Assembly: GCA_904418995.1 (NCBI GenBank)
Contig: CAJFQF010000001.1
Location: 186,001-250,000, forward strand
Length of the DNA: 64,000 bases
From: Heritagella_A intestinalis
GTDB lineage: Bacteria > Bacillota > Clostridia > Oscillospirales > Acutalibacteraceae
Reading direction: 5' to 3'
The notes under the pieces are model-generated. The model was not told the DNA's origin, did not search any database, and worked only from the letters and a program-made list of their open reading frames with translations. Positions 32,643-41,027 of this stretch are shown piece after piece. The first letter of the stretch is position 1; the number at the start of each line of letters is the position of its first letter. Both the position numbers and the translations under genes were made by a program.

Positions 32643-33086
32643 TTAAATTTTTGGAAGTTCCTCTTCTTTAACGAGAATTTCTTCATAGTCCAGCGACTCC
32701 CACAAGGCGTCTCCATCCGGCACTTCCTTTAGTCGGTGGCGCGTCTCATCAGATTGGGACTGAGCCCAGTCGCTGTTGATTTGGACGACAATACGGGAGC
32801 CGTCCGAAAAAAAGAGCTGAAAACACATTCCCATTCCGCCATCGGGGATATTGGTTTCGTCCCCTTGGCCAACGGTTCGCAGGCCGTTGAGCATTTCCAC
32901 AATCTGCTGGATATCATCCCGGCCGGTGACGGTTTTCTTCACGGCTTGGGCGGGCGCAGAATCGGTAAACACCTCTACAGATTCCACTTGCTCCGGGTCG
33001 AAGTCGTATAATGGACTGCCCTGACAGCCAGCAAGAGGAAAAAGCAGGAACAAAAGGGCGAAAAGGGCGAGTACTTTCTTTTTCAC
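32643..33086 (-). CDS. Small lipoprotein of unknown function
   Basis: A 147-residue protein with a lipoprotein signal (KKKVLALFALLFLLFPLAGC, lipobox LAGC) and a soluble domain (about 25-147; VESVEVFTDSAPAQAVKKTV, VEMLNGLRTVG, SDGSRIVVQINSDW) of unknown fold. Likely lipid-anchored on the outer face of the membrane. The GTG at 33086 with AAGGAGG upstream is the start; longer in-frame starts run through a region without a signal. It is the last gene of a minus-strand cluster with the two paralogues at 33158 and 34207. Confidence 0.75.
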   Translation of the reverse strand: MKKKVLALFALLFLLFPLAGCQGSPLYDFDPEQVESVEVFTDSAPAQAVKKTVTGRDDIQQIVEMLNGLRTVGQGDETNIPDGGMGMCFQLFFSDGSRIVVQINSDWAQSQSDETRHRLKEVPDGDALWESLDYEEILVKEEELPKI

Positions 33087-33157
33087 AGGGAATCCTCCTT
33101 TTTTGCGCCGGCAGGGCGGGGGTTGTTTGTGTTGTGTGGGATTGTTTTTTGCGCCGG

Positions 33158-34048
33158 TTAGGCAGCGCGCCGCCGCCGGACTACCACCGCCACAATGAGG
33201 GCGATGACCATAAGGCCCGCCAGGCCCAGCCCTACGGGAAGAACCCATTCCATCTGGTTGGAAGTGGAAGAGCTGTCCAGATAGGAGGCGTCCAGGATGG
33301 GGCCGCCCATCAGCTCCGGGTTGGGCGGGGGCATATTGCGGGCCACTTGGGCGATTTTGTCATACTGGAAAATCCCGTCGTCCAAAGAGAACCCCGGGGC
33401 CACCAGCGCCTGCTTCTCCTCTTCGGAGCCTTCCAGGTATAGGGGATACTGGGCCTCTATGAAATATTGGGCCTCTCCATTTTCAAATACAACGGACACC
33501 GGCTGCTGGATATGGGTCAGCCCGTCTACCAGCACGGCGGTGTAGTTCCCTTGGGGAAGCCGGTCTATGCGCTGAGACGCAGCCTCCGCATAGGGCAGAG
33601 GGGAATCCTCCTGGTACTCCTGGCCGGCACCGACAGTCCAGGTTTCGCCGTCCCAGGATACCGGCACATTATAGGAGCTGCCGTGCAGATGGGGGAAGGG
33701 AATGACCCAGGAATAGGGCCCCTCCTCCAAAGCGGCCCGGAGTTCTTCTTCCCCGGCCGTGTCCATCTGGAGGATTTGGGTATCCCGATAGACTTTATAG
33801 GCGTTGGCATAGTACCCTGTCAAATCGTCGGGGATGTCCTCCGCGCCGCTGTAGCCCACGGCCAGCCGAAGCTCCTTTAGAATATCGTCCTCCAATGCGG
33901 TTACTTCGGCATAGTCGGGGTTTTCCTGGGTGAGGAATTCAAAAAGCTGGCCCGAGGTGGTTTCCGCAGCAAAAGATGGCGCCACCATCCCCAAAAGCAG
34001 GGCGCAGGCCATGAGGACCGAGGCCAGCCGAGAAACAAACCGTTTCAT
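33158..34048 (-). CDS. Exported, membrane-anchored protein of unknown function, paralogue of 34207-35088
   Basis: A 296-residue protein: signal peptide 1-27 (VLMACALLLGMVAPSFAA), extracytoplasmic domain (about 30-265), C-terminal transmembrane helix (about 268-290) and stop-transfer RRRRAA. No sorting motif, so it is held by the helix. Blocks shared with its neighbour include DYAEVTALEDDIL, YKVYRDTQIL, RLPQGNYTAVLV, IQQPVSVVFENGEAQY, LEGS and APGFSLDDG. Family not recognised. ATG 34048, minus strand. Pairs of such tandem copies often come from a recent duplication. Confidence 0.75.
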   Translation of the reverse strand: MKRFVSRLASVLMACALLLGMVAPSFAAETTSGQLFEFLTQENPDYAEVTALEDDILKELRLAVGYSGAEDIPDDLTGYYANAYKVYRDTQILQMDTAGEEELRAALEEGPYSWVIPFPHLHGSSYNVPVSWDGETWTVGAGQEYQEDSPLPYAEAASQRIDRLPQGNYTAVLVDGLTHIQQPVSVVFENGEAQYFIEAQYPLYLEGSEEEKQALVAPGFSLDDGIFQYDKIAQVARNMPPPNPELMGGPILDASYLDSSSTSNQMEWVLPVGLGLAGLMVIALIVAVVVRRRRAA

Positions 34049-34206
34049 GTCTCTGTCTCCTTTCCTGATTTTTGGGAACCGGCAGCCAACGGCTCCGGGA
34101 GAACCGCCGGCTGTGGGAAGGATGCTGGTTCATGGGGCCCACCCCTTTCTATCATTTCTTTTCTTCAGATACAGGGCCCGCCGGCAGTATCCGGCCCCGA
34201 ATCCCC

Positions 34207-35088
34207 TCAGGGGTTCCGGCGGCCCTTTCTGGCCATAATCAGGATGGCCGCAGCAATCCCCACCGCCGCCACAATGACAATGCTCCACCAGGCAGGGGAA
34301 AATTCCCAGGCCGTGGAGGCGGGTTCGCCGTCCAGATACCCGGCGTTGAGGGCGGGGAGGGTCAGCAAATCCGGGGAGGGAACGGGGGCGTTGCGCACGG
34401 TTTGGGACACTTTTTTATAGTCGTAGACGCCGTCCTCCAGGGAAAACCCCGGGGCCAGGAGCTTTTGTTTCTGCTGGTCAGAGCCTTCCAGGGGCAGAGG
34501 ATACTGGGATTCCACTAAATAGCGGGCTTCCCCCTCCTGGAACACCACCGCCACCGGCTGCTGGATGTAGTTCAGGCCTCCCACCAGGACAGCGGAGTAG
34601 TCCCCCTGGGGAAGCCGGGCCATGCGCTTTGCCGCAGGTACCAGGTAGGAAACCTCTGGGTCGGATTCATATTCTTCCACAGAGCTGACAGACCATTGGC
34701 CACCTCTTTTCAGGACACAGGCTTTGCGGGTATACCCGTTATAGTCCGGAAATGGCAGCATCCAGTAATAGTCGCCTTTTTCCAAGGCAGCGCGGATTTC
34801 CTCTTCGTCAGCCGTGTTCATGGAAAGGATTTGAGTATCTATGTAGACCTTGTAGGCTTCCGTGTACAGGGGCTTGAAATCGTCTGGGATTTTTCCAGAC
34901 AGGCTGGTGGATGTGCGCAAACGGTCCAATACCTCGTCCTCCAAGGCTGTTACCTCCGGATAGTCAGGGCTTTTCTCAGACAGATATTCAAATTCTTCAT
35001 AATAGCTGCTGGTTTCAGCGGCCCCAACGGAAAACACCGTCCCAAAACACAGGGCGCAGACTACCAACAAGGAAAACAGCCGTTTCAT
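34207..35088 (-). CDS. Exported, membrane-anchored protein of unknown function, paralogue of 33158-34048
   Basis: A 293-residue protein with the same plan as its neighbour: signal peptide (LFSLLVVCALCFGTVFSVGA), domain with DYPEVTALEDEVL, YKVYIDTQIL, RLPQGDYSAVLV, IQQPVAVVFQEGEARY and APGFSLEDG, then a C-terminal helix and ARKGRRNP. Clear sequence identity over the whole length shows a tandem duplication. The ATG at 35088 is preferred over the one at 35100, which touches the AAAGGGG binding site. Probably first in the minus-strand cluster. Confidence 0.75.
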   Translation of the reverse strand: MKRLFSLLVVCALCFGTVFSVGAAETSSYYEEFEYLSEKSPDYPEVTALEDEVLDRLRTSTSLSGKIPDDFKPLYTEAYKVYIDTQILSMNTADEEEIRAALEKGDYYWMLPFPDYNGYTRKACVLKRGGQWSVSSVEEYESDPEVSYLVPAAKRMARLPQGDYSAVLVGGLNYIQQPVAVVFQEGEARYLVESQYPLPLEGSDQQKQKLLAPGFSLEDGVYDYKKVSQTVRNAPVPSPDLLTLPALNAGYLDGEPASTAWEFSPAWWSIVIVAAVGIAAAILIMARKGRRNP

Positions 35089-35139
35089 TTTCAATTCCAT
35101 CCCCTTTATTTCTGCAAATTAGCACATTTTCACAAAACA

Positions 35140-35145
35140 ATTATA
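35140..35145 (-). promoter_or_regulatory. Candidate -10 for the paralogue cluster
   Basis: TATAAT on the minus strand (35145-35140), about 50 nt upstream of the start; the -35 is poor (TTCTCT at 17 bp). Confidence 0.5.
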
Positions 35146-35239
35146 GCAGATTTCTATAAAAAAGAGAAGTGGCAACCGTGCCAAGAAACTGTAGGGATTC
35201 TATGCAAACTAACGGGGATTTCAAAGTAGGAAAAGCATT

Positions 35240-35995
35240 TCAATCCAAAACGATTCCCACCGGGCAGTGGTCGCTGCCCAAAACCTGGGAGTAAATGCGG
35301 CTTTCTGTCAGGCGGGGGAGGAGCCGCTGGGAAATCAGGAAATAGTCAATACGCCATCCGGTGTTATTGGCCCGGGCATTGCCCATATAGGACCACCAGG
35401 TGTAGGCGCCGGTTTCCTCCGGATGCAGGGCCCGGAAGGTATCCACAAAACCGCTGGCCAGCAGCTCGGAGAATTTTCCCCGCTCCTCATAGGAATAACC
35501 GGCGCTGCCAATGTTGGGCTTGGGATTTTTCAGGTCAATGGGCCGATGGGCCACGTTCATATCCCCGCAGACAATGACGGGCTTTTTGGCGTCCAGGGCC
35601 ATGAGATACTTGCGGAAAGCATCCTCCCAGGCCATGCGGTAGTCAATGCGCACCAGTTCCCGCTGGGAATTGGGGGTGTACACCGTCACCAGGTAGAAAT
35701 CTTCCATCTCCAGGGTAATGCAGCGCCCCTCTCCCTTGTGGGCATCGTCCCCAATGTCATAGAGGATGGAAAGAGGCTGCTGCCGGGTAATAATAGCCGT
35801 GCCGGAATACCCCTTTTTCTCGGCGGAATTCCAGTACATCTCATAGCCTTCCGGGAGCTGGAAATCCGCCTGCTCCGGCTGCATTTTGGTTTCCTGGATG
35901 CAGAAAAAATCCGCTTGCTGTTCCTGGAAAAATTCCAGGAAGCCTTTGCTGAGACACGCCCGCAGGCCGTTTACATTCCACGATATAAATTTCAT
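35240..35995 (-). CDS. xth: Exodeoxyribonuclease III (AP endonuclease)
   Basis: DNA repair nuclease of the EEP family that cuts at abasic sites and trims 3' ends (251 residues). Motifs: SWNVNGLRA, IQETKMQ (Mg-binding Glu), VTVYTPN, VCGDMNVAH, WRIDYFLIS and the final SDHCPVGI. The family length is matched. ATG at 35995 on the minus strand with AGGAGG upstream. A TATACT -10 lies at 36051-36046 (minus), divergent from the cyclophilin promoter. Confidence 0.96.
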   Translation of the reverse strand: MKFISWNVNGLRACLSKGFLEFFQEQQADFFCIQETKMQPEQADFQLPEGYEMYWNSAEKKGYSGTAIITRQQPLSILYDIGDDAHKGEGRCITLEMEDFYLVTVYTPNSQRELVRIDYRMAWEDAFRKYLMALDAKKPVIVCGDMNVAHRPIDLKNPKPNIGSAGYSYEERGKFSELLASGFVDTFRALHPEETGAYTWWSYMGNARANNTGWRIDYFLISQRLLPRLTESRIYSQVLGSDHCPVGIVLD

Positions 35996-36110
35996 CAGAG
36001 AGCCGCCTCCTATAGCTTTAAAATGGGCGCCTTTGGCGCAGATTCAGTATATCACAAAAGCCTGGAAAGAAAAAGCCGGGAACAGGAAGAGAGAAAAGCC
36101 CCCTTTCCGG

Positions 36111-36139
36111 TTGTTTTTTCCTTTTGGGGAAGGTATAAT
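36111..36139 (+). promoter_or_regulatory. Promoter of the cyclophilin-GH125 pair
   Basis: TTGTTT (36111-36116), 17-bp spacer, TATAAT (36134-36139). Confidence 0.75.
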
Positions 36140-36222
36140 AAAAGCAGACAATATCCGCAGCTGCCCGTTGAGATAAAAGTTTAAAATGCAAAGATAACGT
36201 ATTTTTAGAAAGGGGAATTTTT

Positions 36223-36750
36223 ATGAACCATCCCATCGTGACTTTCCAGACCACTGCCGGTACCTTTAAGGCGGAGCTTTATCCGGAGATCGCCCCCAAT
36301 ACCGTCAAGAACTTTGTCTCCCTGGTGAAGAAGGGCTTCTATGACGGCACTATCTTCCACCGGGTCATCCCCGGATTTATGATTCAGGGCGGCGACCCCG
36401 AGGGCAGCGGTATGGGCGGCCCCGGCTACGGCATCAAGGGTGAATTTGCCGCTAACGGCTTCCCCAATGACCTGCGCCACACCCGGGGGGTTCTGTCTAT
36501 GGCCCGCTCCATGCGGCCCAACAGCGCTGGTTCCCAGTTCTTTGTCATGGTAGCCGACGCCCCTCACCTGGACGGCCAGTATGCCGCTTTCGGCAAGGTC
36601 ATCGAGGGAATGGAAGCCGCCGACGCCATTGTGGCCGCCAAGCGGGACTACAGCGACCGTCCCTATGAGGATCAGATCATGGAAAAAGTCACGGTGGATA
36701 CCTTTGGAGAAGAGTATGAGGAGCCGGAAACGGGGCCGGAGCACGGCTGA
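36223..36750 (+). CDS. ppiB: Peptidyl-prolyl cis-trans isomerase, cyclophilin type
   Basis: Catalyses isomerisation at proline during protein folding; cytosolic, as there is no signal peptide. The 175 residues contain the core FHRVIPGFMIQGGDP (catalytic Arg), GVLSMARSMRPNSAGSQFF and GQYAAFGKVIEGM. Length is typical for compact bacterial cyclophilins. ATG at 36223 with AGAAAGGGGAA upstream. Followed 54 nt later by the GH125 gene with no terminator between, so the two are likely co-transcribed. Confidence 0.96.
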   Translation: MNHPIVTFQTTAGTFKAELYPEIAPNTVKNFVSLVKKGFYDGTIFHRVIPGFMIQGGDPEGSGMGGPGYGIKGEFAANGFPNDLRHTRGVLSMARSMRPNSAGSQFFVMVADAPHLDGQYAAFGKVIEGMEAADAIVAAKRDYSDRPYEDQIMEKVTVDTFGEEYEEPETGPEHG

Positions 36751-36804
36751 TTTTGTTTCCCGTTCTTTCTCTTATCAATATAAAAGTAAAAGGAGTGTTT
36801 ACAA

Positions 36805-38082
36805 ATGGCACTGCCCAACCTCAAGCCCGAAATCGACCGCATCTGCGAAAAGCTGGCCGGCCGGCCCAAGCTGGCCCAGCTCTTCCGGAATTGCTACCCC
36901 AACACCATGGACACCACGGTCCGCCAGATGGAGGACGGCACCACCTTCGTCCTCACCGGCGATATCCCCGCTATGTGGCTCCGTGATTCCACGGCCCAGG
37001 TGCGCCACTATCTGCCCCTGGCCGCCAAACAGGAGGATGTGGCCGATTTGATTGCCGGCCTGATTCGCCGCCAGATGTTCTACATTAACATCGACCCCTA
37101 TGCCAACGCCTTTAACGCCGAGCCCAACAGCCAGTGCTGGGAGCCCGATAAGCCCCGGCAGGGCCCCTGGGTGTGGGAGCGCAAGTACGAGATTGACTCC
37201 CTGTGCTATCCCATCCAGCTGTCCTGGCTTTTCTGGAAGGCCACCGGCCGCACGGATATTTTTGACAAGACTTTCTTTGACACCATGAACACCATTGTGA
37301 GCCTGTGGAAGCGGGAGCAGAACCACGCCAATGACTCCGACTACTACTTCATCCGGAACACCGATTTGGCCCAAGATACCCTGAGCCACAACGGCCAGGG
37401 CGCCCCCTGCACGATCACCGGCATGACCTGGTGCGGCTTCCGTCCCAGCGACGACTCCTGCGTGTACCCCTACCTGATTCCCTCCAATATGTTCGCCTGC
37501 GTGGTACTGGGCTATTTGGCGGAAATTTACCGTGAAGTAGCTCACAACGAGTCCCAGGCGGAGGAAACCGAAAAGCTGGCTTCCCGGATCCGCGCCGGCA
37601 TTGAGGAATACGGCGTGGTGAACCATCCCAAGTTCGGCAAAATCTACGTGTATGAGACCGATGGCATGGGCAACTACACCTACATGGACGACGCCAACGT
37701 GCCCAGTCTCATGTCCATCCCCTACCTGGGCTACTGCAGCCCCGACGATCCGGTGTACCAGAACACCCGTCGCTATGTGCTGAGCCACGAGAACCCCTAT
37801 TACTTTGAAGGCTCCTTTGCCAAGGGCGTGGGCAGCCCCCACACGCCGCCCCAGTATATCTGGCAGATTGCCCTGTCTATGCAGGGCCTCACCAGCACCA
37901 GCCGGGAGGAGCGCCTCCAGCTGCTGGAGATGCTGGAGAACAGCGACGGCGGCACCGGCTATATGCACGAGGGCTTCCATGTGGACGACCCCACCAAGTT
38001 CACCCGGCCTTGGTTCGCCTGGTCCAACTCCCTGTTCAGCGAGTATGTTATGTTCTGCCTGGAGCAGGGCGACCTGGACTAA
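36805..38082 (+). CDS. GH125 glycosidase, probable exo-alpha-1,6-mannosidase
   Basis: A 425-residue (alpha/alpha)6-barrel enzyme of family GH125 (formerly DUF1237), known to release mannose from alpha-1,6-linked mannosides such as N-glycan or yeast mannan fragments. Landmarks: TGDIPAMWLRDSTAQV, NAFNAEPNSQCWEPDKP, WERKYEIDSLCYP, GMTWCGFRPSDD, DDANVPSLMSIPYLGY and FEGSFAKGVGSPHT. No signal peptide, so it acts inside the cell on imported oligosaccharides. ATG 36805 with AAAGGAG upstream. No mannose transporter or metabolic gene is adjacent in the window. Confidence 0.9.
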   Translation: MALPNLKPEIDRICEKLAGRPKLAQLFRNCYPNTMDTTVRQMEDGTTFVLTGDIPAMWLRDSTAQVRHYLPLAAKQEDVADLIAGLIRRQMFYINIDPYANAFNAEPNSQCWEPDKPRQGPWVWERKYEIDSLCYPIQLSWLFWKATGRTDIFDKTFFDTMNTIVSLWKREQNHANDSDYYFIRNTDLAQDTLSHNGQGAPCTITGMTWCGFRPSDDSCVYPYLIPSNMFACVVLGYLAEIYREVAHNESQAEETEKLASRIRAGIEEYGVVNHPKFGKIYVYETDGMGNYTYMDDANVPSLMSIPYLGYCSPDDPVYQNTRRYVLSHENPYYFEGSFAKGVGSPHTPPQYIWQIALSMQGLTSTSREERLQLLEMLENSDGGTGYMHEGFHVDDPTKFTRPWFAWSNSLFSEYVMFCLEQGDLD

Positions 38083-38102
38083 ATCCTTCCATTTGCAATT
38101 CG

Positions 38103-38135
38103 GCTCCGCCGGCTTCTGCCCGGCGGGGCTTTTTT
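38103..38135 (+). terminator. Rho-independent terminator after GH125
   Basis: CCGCCGG (38106-38112) pairs with CCGGCGG (about 38120-38126), extended on both sides, followed by TTTTTT. Confidence 0.85.
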
Positions 38136-38839
38136 ACGGGATCCCCGCTCATGCAGGAGATTTCCACTGGCTTTGCAGCTTTATGCAGGGTATCGTCATT
38201 TTTATGCATTTTTCCCCGGTGGGAACTTTTGTCCCGGAAAAAGAGGGGAGAGGGGGAGGGGATTTCCTGTAAAATGCAGGAATGTGTTCCAAATCTTGCA
38301 TTTTTAAAAAAGAATTTTTTGTAAACATGCTTTTTTTGACGGAAACTCCTTTTAAATGCCCAGATTGGGCATTTTGATGCCGGAATTCACAGAAAGCACA
38401 CTTGGGAAGGACAAAACCCGGGGGATTCCTTTTTACGCATACAGGTGTATTTCTTGTAAACACAAAACATAGAAGTGCCCTTCAGAAAGAGACAATATAG
38501 AATGGTCATGTTATACAAAGGAAGCATTGGGGAGAATTCGCCTGCTAAAAAAGAGGAAAAACATACAGAACTGGCTTTAAAAAGCAAAAGAAGAGGAATT
38601 TTTGCAGAAAAATTCTTTTAAAGAAAAAAGCAGGCGGCAAGCTTTTCCGGCGGCACTGGGGAGGCCCCGTTTTATGAGAATTTAAGAAGAAAATCCAGGA
38701 AAAACTTTTTGTGCAAAAAGTAAAGAAATTTGGCGGGCTTCTGTACGCTTTCCCCCGATGCTGGCAAACTGCATAAAAAACAGCAGAACATTCCGGCAGA
38801 GTTTCTTTTGAATCCCAAAGAAAGATTTGTGAATACGTC
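38136..38839. other. Long AT-rich gene-free tract before oppA
   Basis: About 700 bp, much richer in A/T than flanking DNA, with no ORF that has both a binding site and protein-like composition. Visible structure: a hairpin GAATTTTT/AAAAATTC (38596-38603 with 38608-38615) followed by TTTT, nested in a longer imperfect stem (about 38573-38624); TTGTAAACA occurs at about 38320 and 38454. It could be a long leader or regulatory zone for the peptide transporter, or decayed DNA. Confidence 0.5.
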
Positions 38840-38868
38840 TTGCAAAATGAATCGATTTGCAGTAGAAT
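38840..38868 (+). promoter_or_regulatory. Promoter of the oligopeptide-transport locus
   Basis: TTGCAA (38840-38845), 17-bp spacer, TAGAAT (38863-38868), about 45 nt before the oppA start. Confidence 0.75.
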
Positions 38869-38913
38869 ATGCAAGAGGCAAATACTCAAAATTCATATGG
38901 AGGGATCTATGAA

Positions 38914-40620
38914 ATGAAAAAGCTCTTAGCTTTGCTGCTTGCCGGCCTCATGGCCGTTGCCGCAGCCGGCTGCTCCTCTGCTCCGGCTTCTTCCGGCGAC
39001 GATAGTGCCACCGATTCCGGCTCCAGCACCACTAGCGAAGCTACTGGTACCAGTAACTTTGCCGGAACCCCTGACGAAGGCATGGTAACGGTCGACCTGC
39101 GGGCCGAGCCGCCAGATTTGAACCCCATCACCACCACCGACGTGGCTTCCGCCGACATTCTGCGCGAGACTACTGCCGGCCTGATGAAGCTGGACGAGAA
39201 CGACCAGCCTGTCAACGACCTGGCTGAGGACTACACCGTCAGCGAGGACGGCTGCACCTATACTTTCACTATCCGCAAGGACGCCAAGTGGAATAACGGC
39301 GACCCTGTTACCGCCCACGATTTCGTCTTCTCCTATCTCACCGGTATGTCCAAGGACGGCGGCGGGAACTACGCTTTCATCTTGTACAACAACATCAAGA
39401 ACGGCGATAAATACTACGCCGGCGAGTGCAAGGCTGAGGACGTGGGCGTGAAGGCAGTGGACGACTACACCTTGGAAGTCACCTTCAATACCCCTCTGGC
39501 CTATGCCCTGCACCTGTTTGCGTTCCAGACCTACCTGCCTGTGAACGAGAAGATCTACGAGGCTGCCGGCAAGAACAGCAGCGGTGGCTCTCTGTACAAC
39601 AGCGAACCCGACCTCATGGGTTATAACGGCCCCTACTATGTAGAGAGCTGGACCCACAACACCGAGCTTGTTCTGGCAAAGAACCCCGACTACTACAATG
39701 CCGATGACATCAAGATCGAGAAGATCAAGTACACCATGATGAAGGACTCCAACGCCCGTATGAATGCCTATCAGGGCGGCCAGGTGGACTGCATCAATCT
39801 TACCGCAGATCAGATCGATCAGATGAAGTCTATGAACGAACCCATCCACACTTATGTCGATAACGGCAACTGGTACTTCCAGTTCAACCTGCAGACCCCG
39901 GCCCTCCAGAGCGCGAAGGTCCGCAAGGCCCTGGGCGATGCTATCGATCCCCAGTCCTATATCGACAATGTTCTCCGCGATGGTTCTGAGCTGGCTAACG
40001 GCCTGGTGCCCACCAGCATTAACGGCGCCAACGGCGGCAAGTATGTGGACGGCCGCGAGGATCTGATGGATCACGACACTGCCGGCGCTAAGGCTCTGTT
40101 TGACGAGGGCCTGAAGGAGCTGAATCTGACTGCCGCTGATGTGAAGCTCACCTATGTGTGCGACGACACCAGCAGAGCGCAGACGGAAGCCGCTTACTTC
40201 CAGCAGCAGTGGAAAGAGGTTCTGGGCATTGATGTGGACATCAGCCCCATGGCATTCGAGGCCCGTCTGGACGCCATGACCAACGGTAACTTCGACATCG
40301 TGTTCGCCGGCTGGTCTCCCGACTACAACGATGCCATGACCTATCTGGATATGTTCATGAAGGACAACGGCAACAACTACGGCAAGTACGACAATCCCGA
40401 GTATGACGACCTGCTGAATCAGGCTATGGAGGAGAAGGATGCCGCTAAGCGTCAGGAGATCCTCCATCAGGCGGAAACCATTCTGATCCAGGAAGATTAT
40501 GTGGTATATCCCATTTACTTCAGCGTAATCAACTATGTCTGCTCCAATAAGCTGTCCGGTATGACCCGTACCGGCTTCCAGGAGTTCGACTTCTGCGATG
40601 GCGCGGAGATTGTTTCCTGA
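38914..40620 (+). CDS. oppA: Peptide ABC transporter substrate-binding lipoprotein (SBP family 5)
   Basis: Extracellular lipid-anchored receptor that captures peptides for the Opp/Dpp importer (568 residues). Lipoprotein signal LAGLMAVAAAGC with lipobox AAGC at about residue 22, a Ser/Thr-rich spacer, then the family 5 fold with LRAEPPDLNPITTTD, GCTYTFTIRKDAKWNNGDPV and NPDYYNADDIKIEKIKY. The ATG at 38914 with GGAGG 11 nt upstream begins the signal; codons are of the highly expressed type. Followed by a terminator and a repeat element before the permease genes. Confidence 0.95.
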   Translation: MKKLLALLLAGLMAVAAAGCSSAPASSGDDSATDSGSSTTSEATGTSNFAGTPDEGMVTVDLRAEPPDLNPITTTDVASADILRETTAGLMKLDENDQPVNDLAEDYTVSEDGCTYTFTIRKDAKWNNGDPVTAHDFVFSYLTGMSKDGGGNYAFILYNNIKNGDKYYAGECKAEDVGVKAVDDYTLEVTFNTPLAYALHLFAFQTYLPVNEKIYEAAGKNSSGGSLYNSEPDLMGYNGPYYVESWTHNTELVLAKNPDYYNADDIKIEKIKYTMMKDSNARMNAYQGGQVDCINLTADQIDQMKSMNEPIHTYVDNGNWYFQFNLQTPALQSAKVRKALGDAIDPQSYIDNVLRDGSELANGLVPTSINGANGGKYVDGREDLMDHDTAGAKALFDEGLKELNLTAADVKLTYVCDDTSRAQTEAAYFQQQWKEVLGIDVDISPMAFEARLDAMTNGNFDIVFAGWSPDYNDAMTYLDMFMKDNGNNYGKYDNPEYDDLLNQAMEEKDAAKRQEILHQAETILIQEDYVVYPIYFSVINYVCSNKLSGMTRTGFQEFDFCDGAEIVS

Positions 40621-40673
40621 GTTTGACCCGGCAAAGGGAAAACAAGGGATTCTGTAAAAAGGTATGATTCCTG

Positions 40674-40709
40674 CAAAAAGGGCCATATGATTCCATGTGG
40701 CCCTTTTTG
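40674..40709 (+). terminator. Rho-independent terminator after oppA
   Basis: AAAGGGCCATATG pairs with CATGTGGCCCTTT (about 40677-40707), then TTG. Placed between the receptor and permease genes it would give excess receptor. A second hairpin CCGCAAA/TTTGCGG lies at about 40720-40750. Confidence 0.8.
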
Positions 40710-40786
40710 CTTATGAAAACCGCAAAGCTGCCTAAAACGGGGTTTTGCGGCTTTCATAAGTATTTTTTCCCTGGGGCCTGAGGTTT

Positions 40787-40913
40787 TTAGGCTCCCTCTT
40801 TGAGGGAGCTGTCTGCGAATGCAGACTGAGGGAGTAAAGAAGCAAGCTGTCTATGCAAAACTCCCTCCGTCACGCTAACGCGTGCCACCTCCCTCTGAGA
40901 GGGAGGCATACAA
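40787..40913. repeat. Intergenic palindromic repeat element (REP/MITE-like)
   Basis: Two GC-rich halves in inverted orientation: GGCTCCCTCTTTGAGGGAGC at the left and CCTCCCTCTGAGAGGGAGGC at the right, each itself a hairpin, with inner TGTCTGCGAATGCAGACTGAGG and CACGCTAACGCGTG segments and a short AT-richer centre. This format matches the short palindromic repeats scattered between genes in many gut Clostridia. No other copy was noticed in the window. Confidence 0.7.
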
Positions 40914-40965
40914 AGGCAACCATTTTCTCTCAAAATTTGCGGAATAATAGAAGGGAAAGCAGGAA

Positions 40966-40998
40966 TTTGTATGACCGCATACAAAATGCCTTTAAAAT
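40966..40998 (+). promoter_or_regulatory. Perfect inverted repeat and -10-like box before oppB
   Basis: TTTGTATG (40966-40973), ACCG, CATACAAA (40978-40985) form an 8-4-8 palindrome 8 bp upstream of TAAAAT (40993-40998). It may be an operator over a second promoter for the permease genes. Confidence 0.45.
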
Positions 40999-41027
40999 AA
41001 ATATCTTCAAGAAAGGAATGATTACGT

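Noticed and set aside
38545..38889. A 114-codon minus-strand ORF in the AT-rich tract
   Set aside because: Phe/Ser/Lys-rich random composition, no binding site, and it runs across the oppA promoter.
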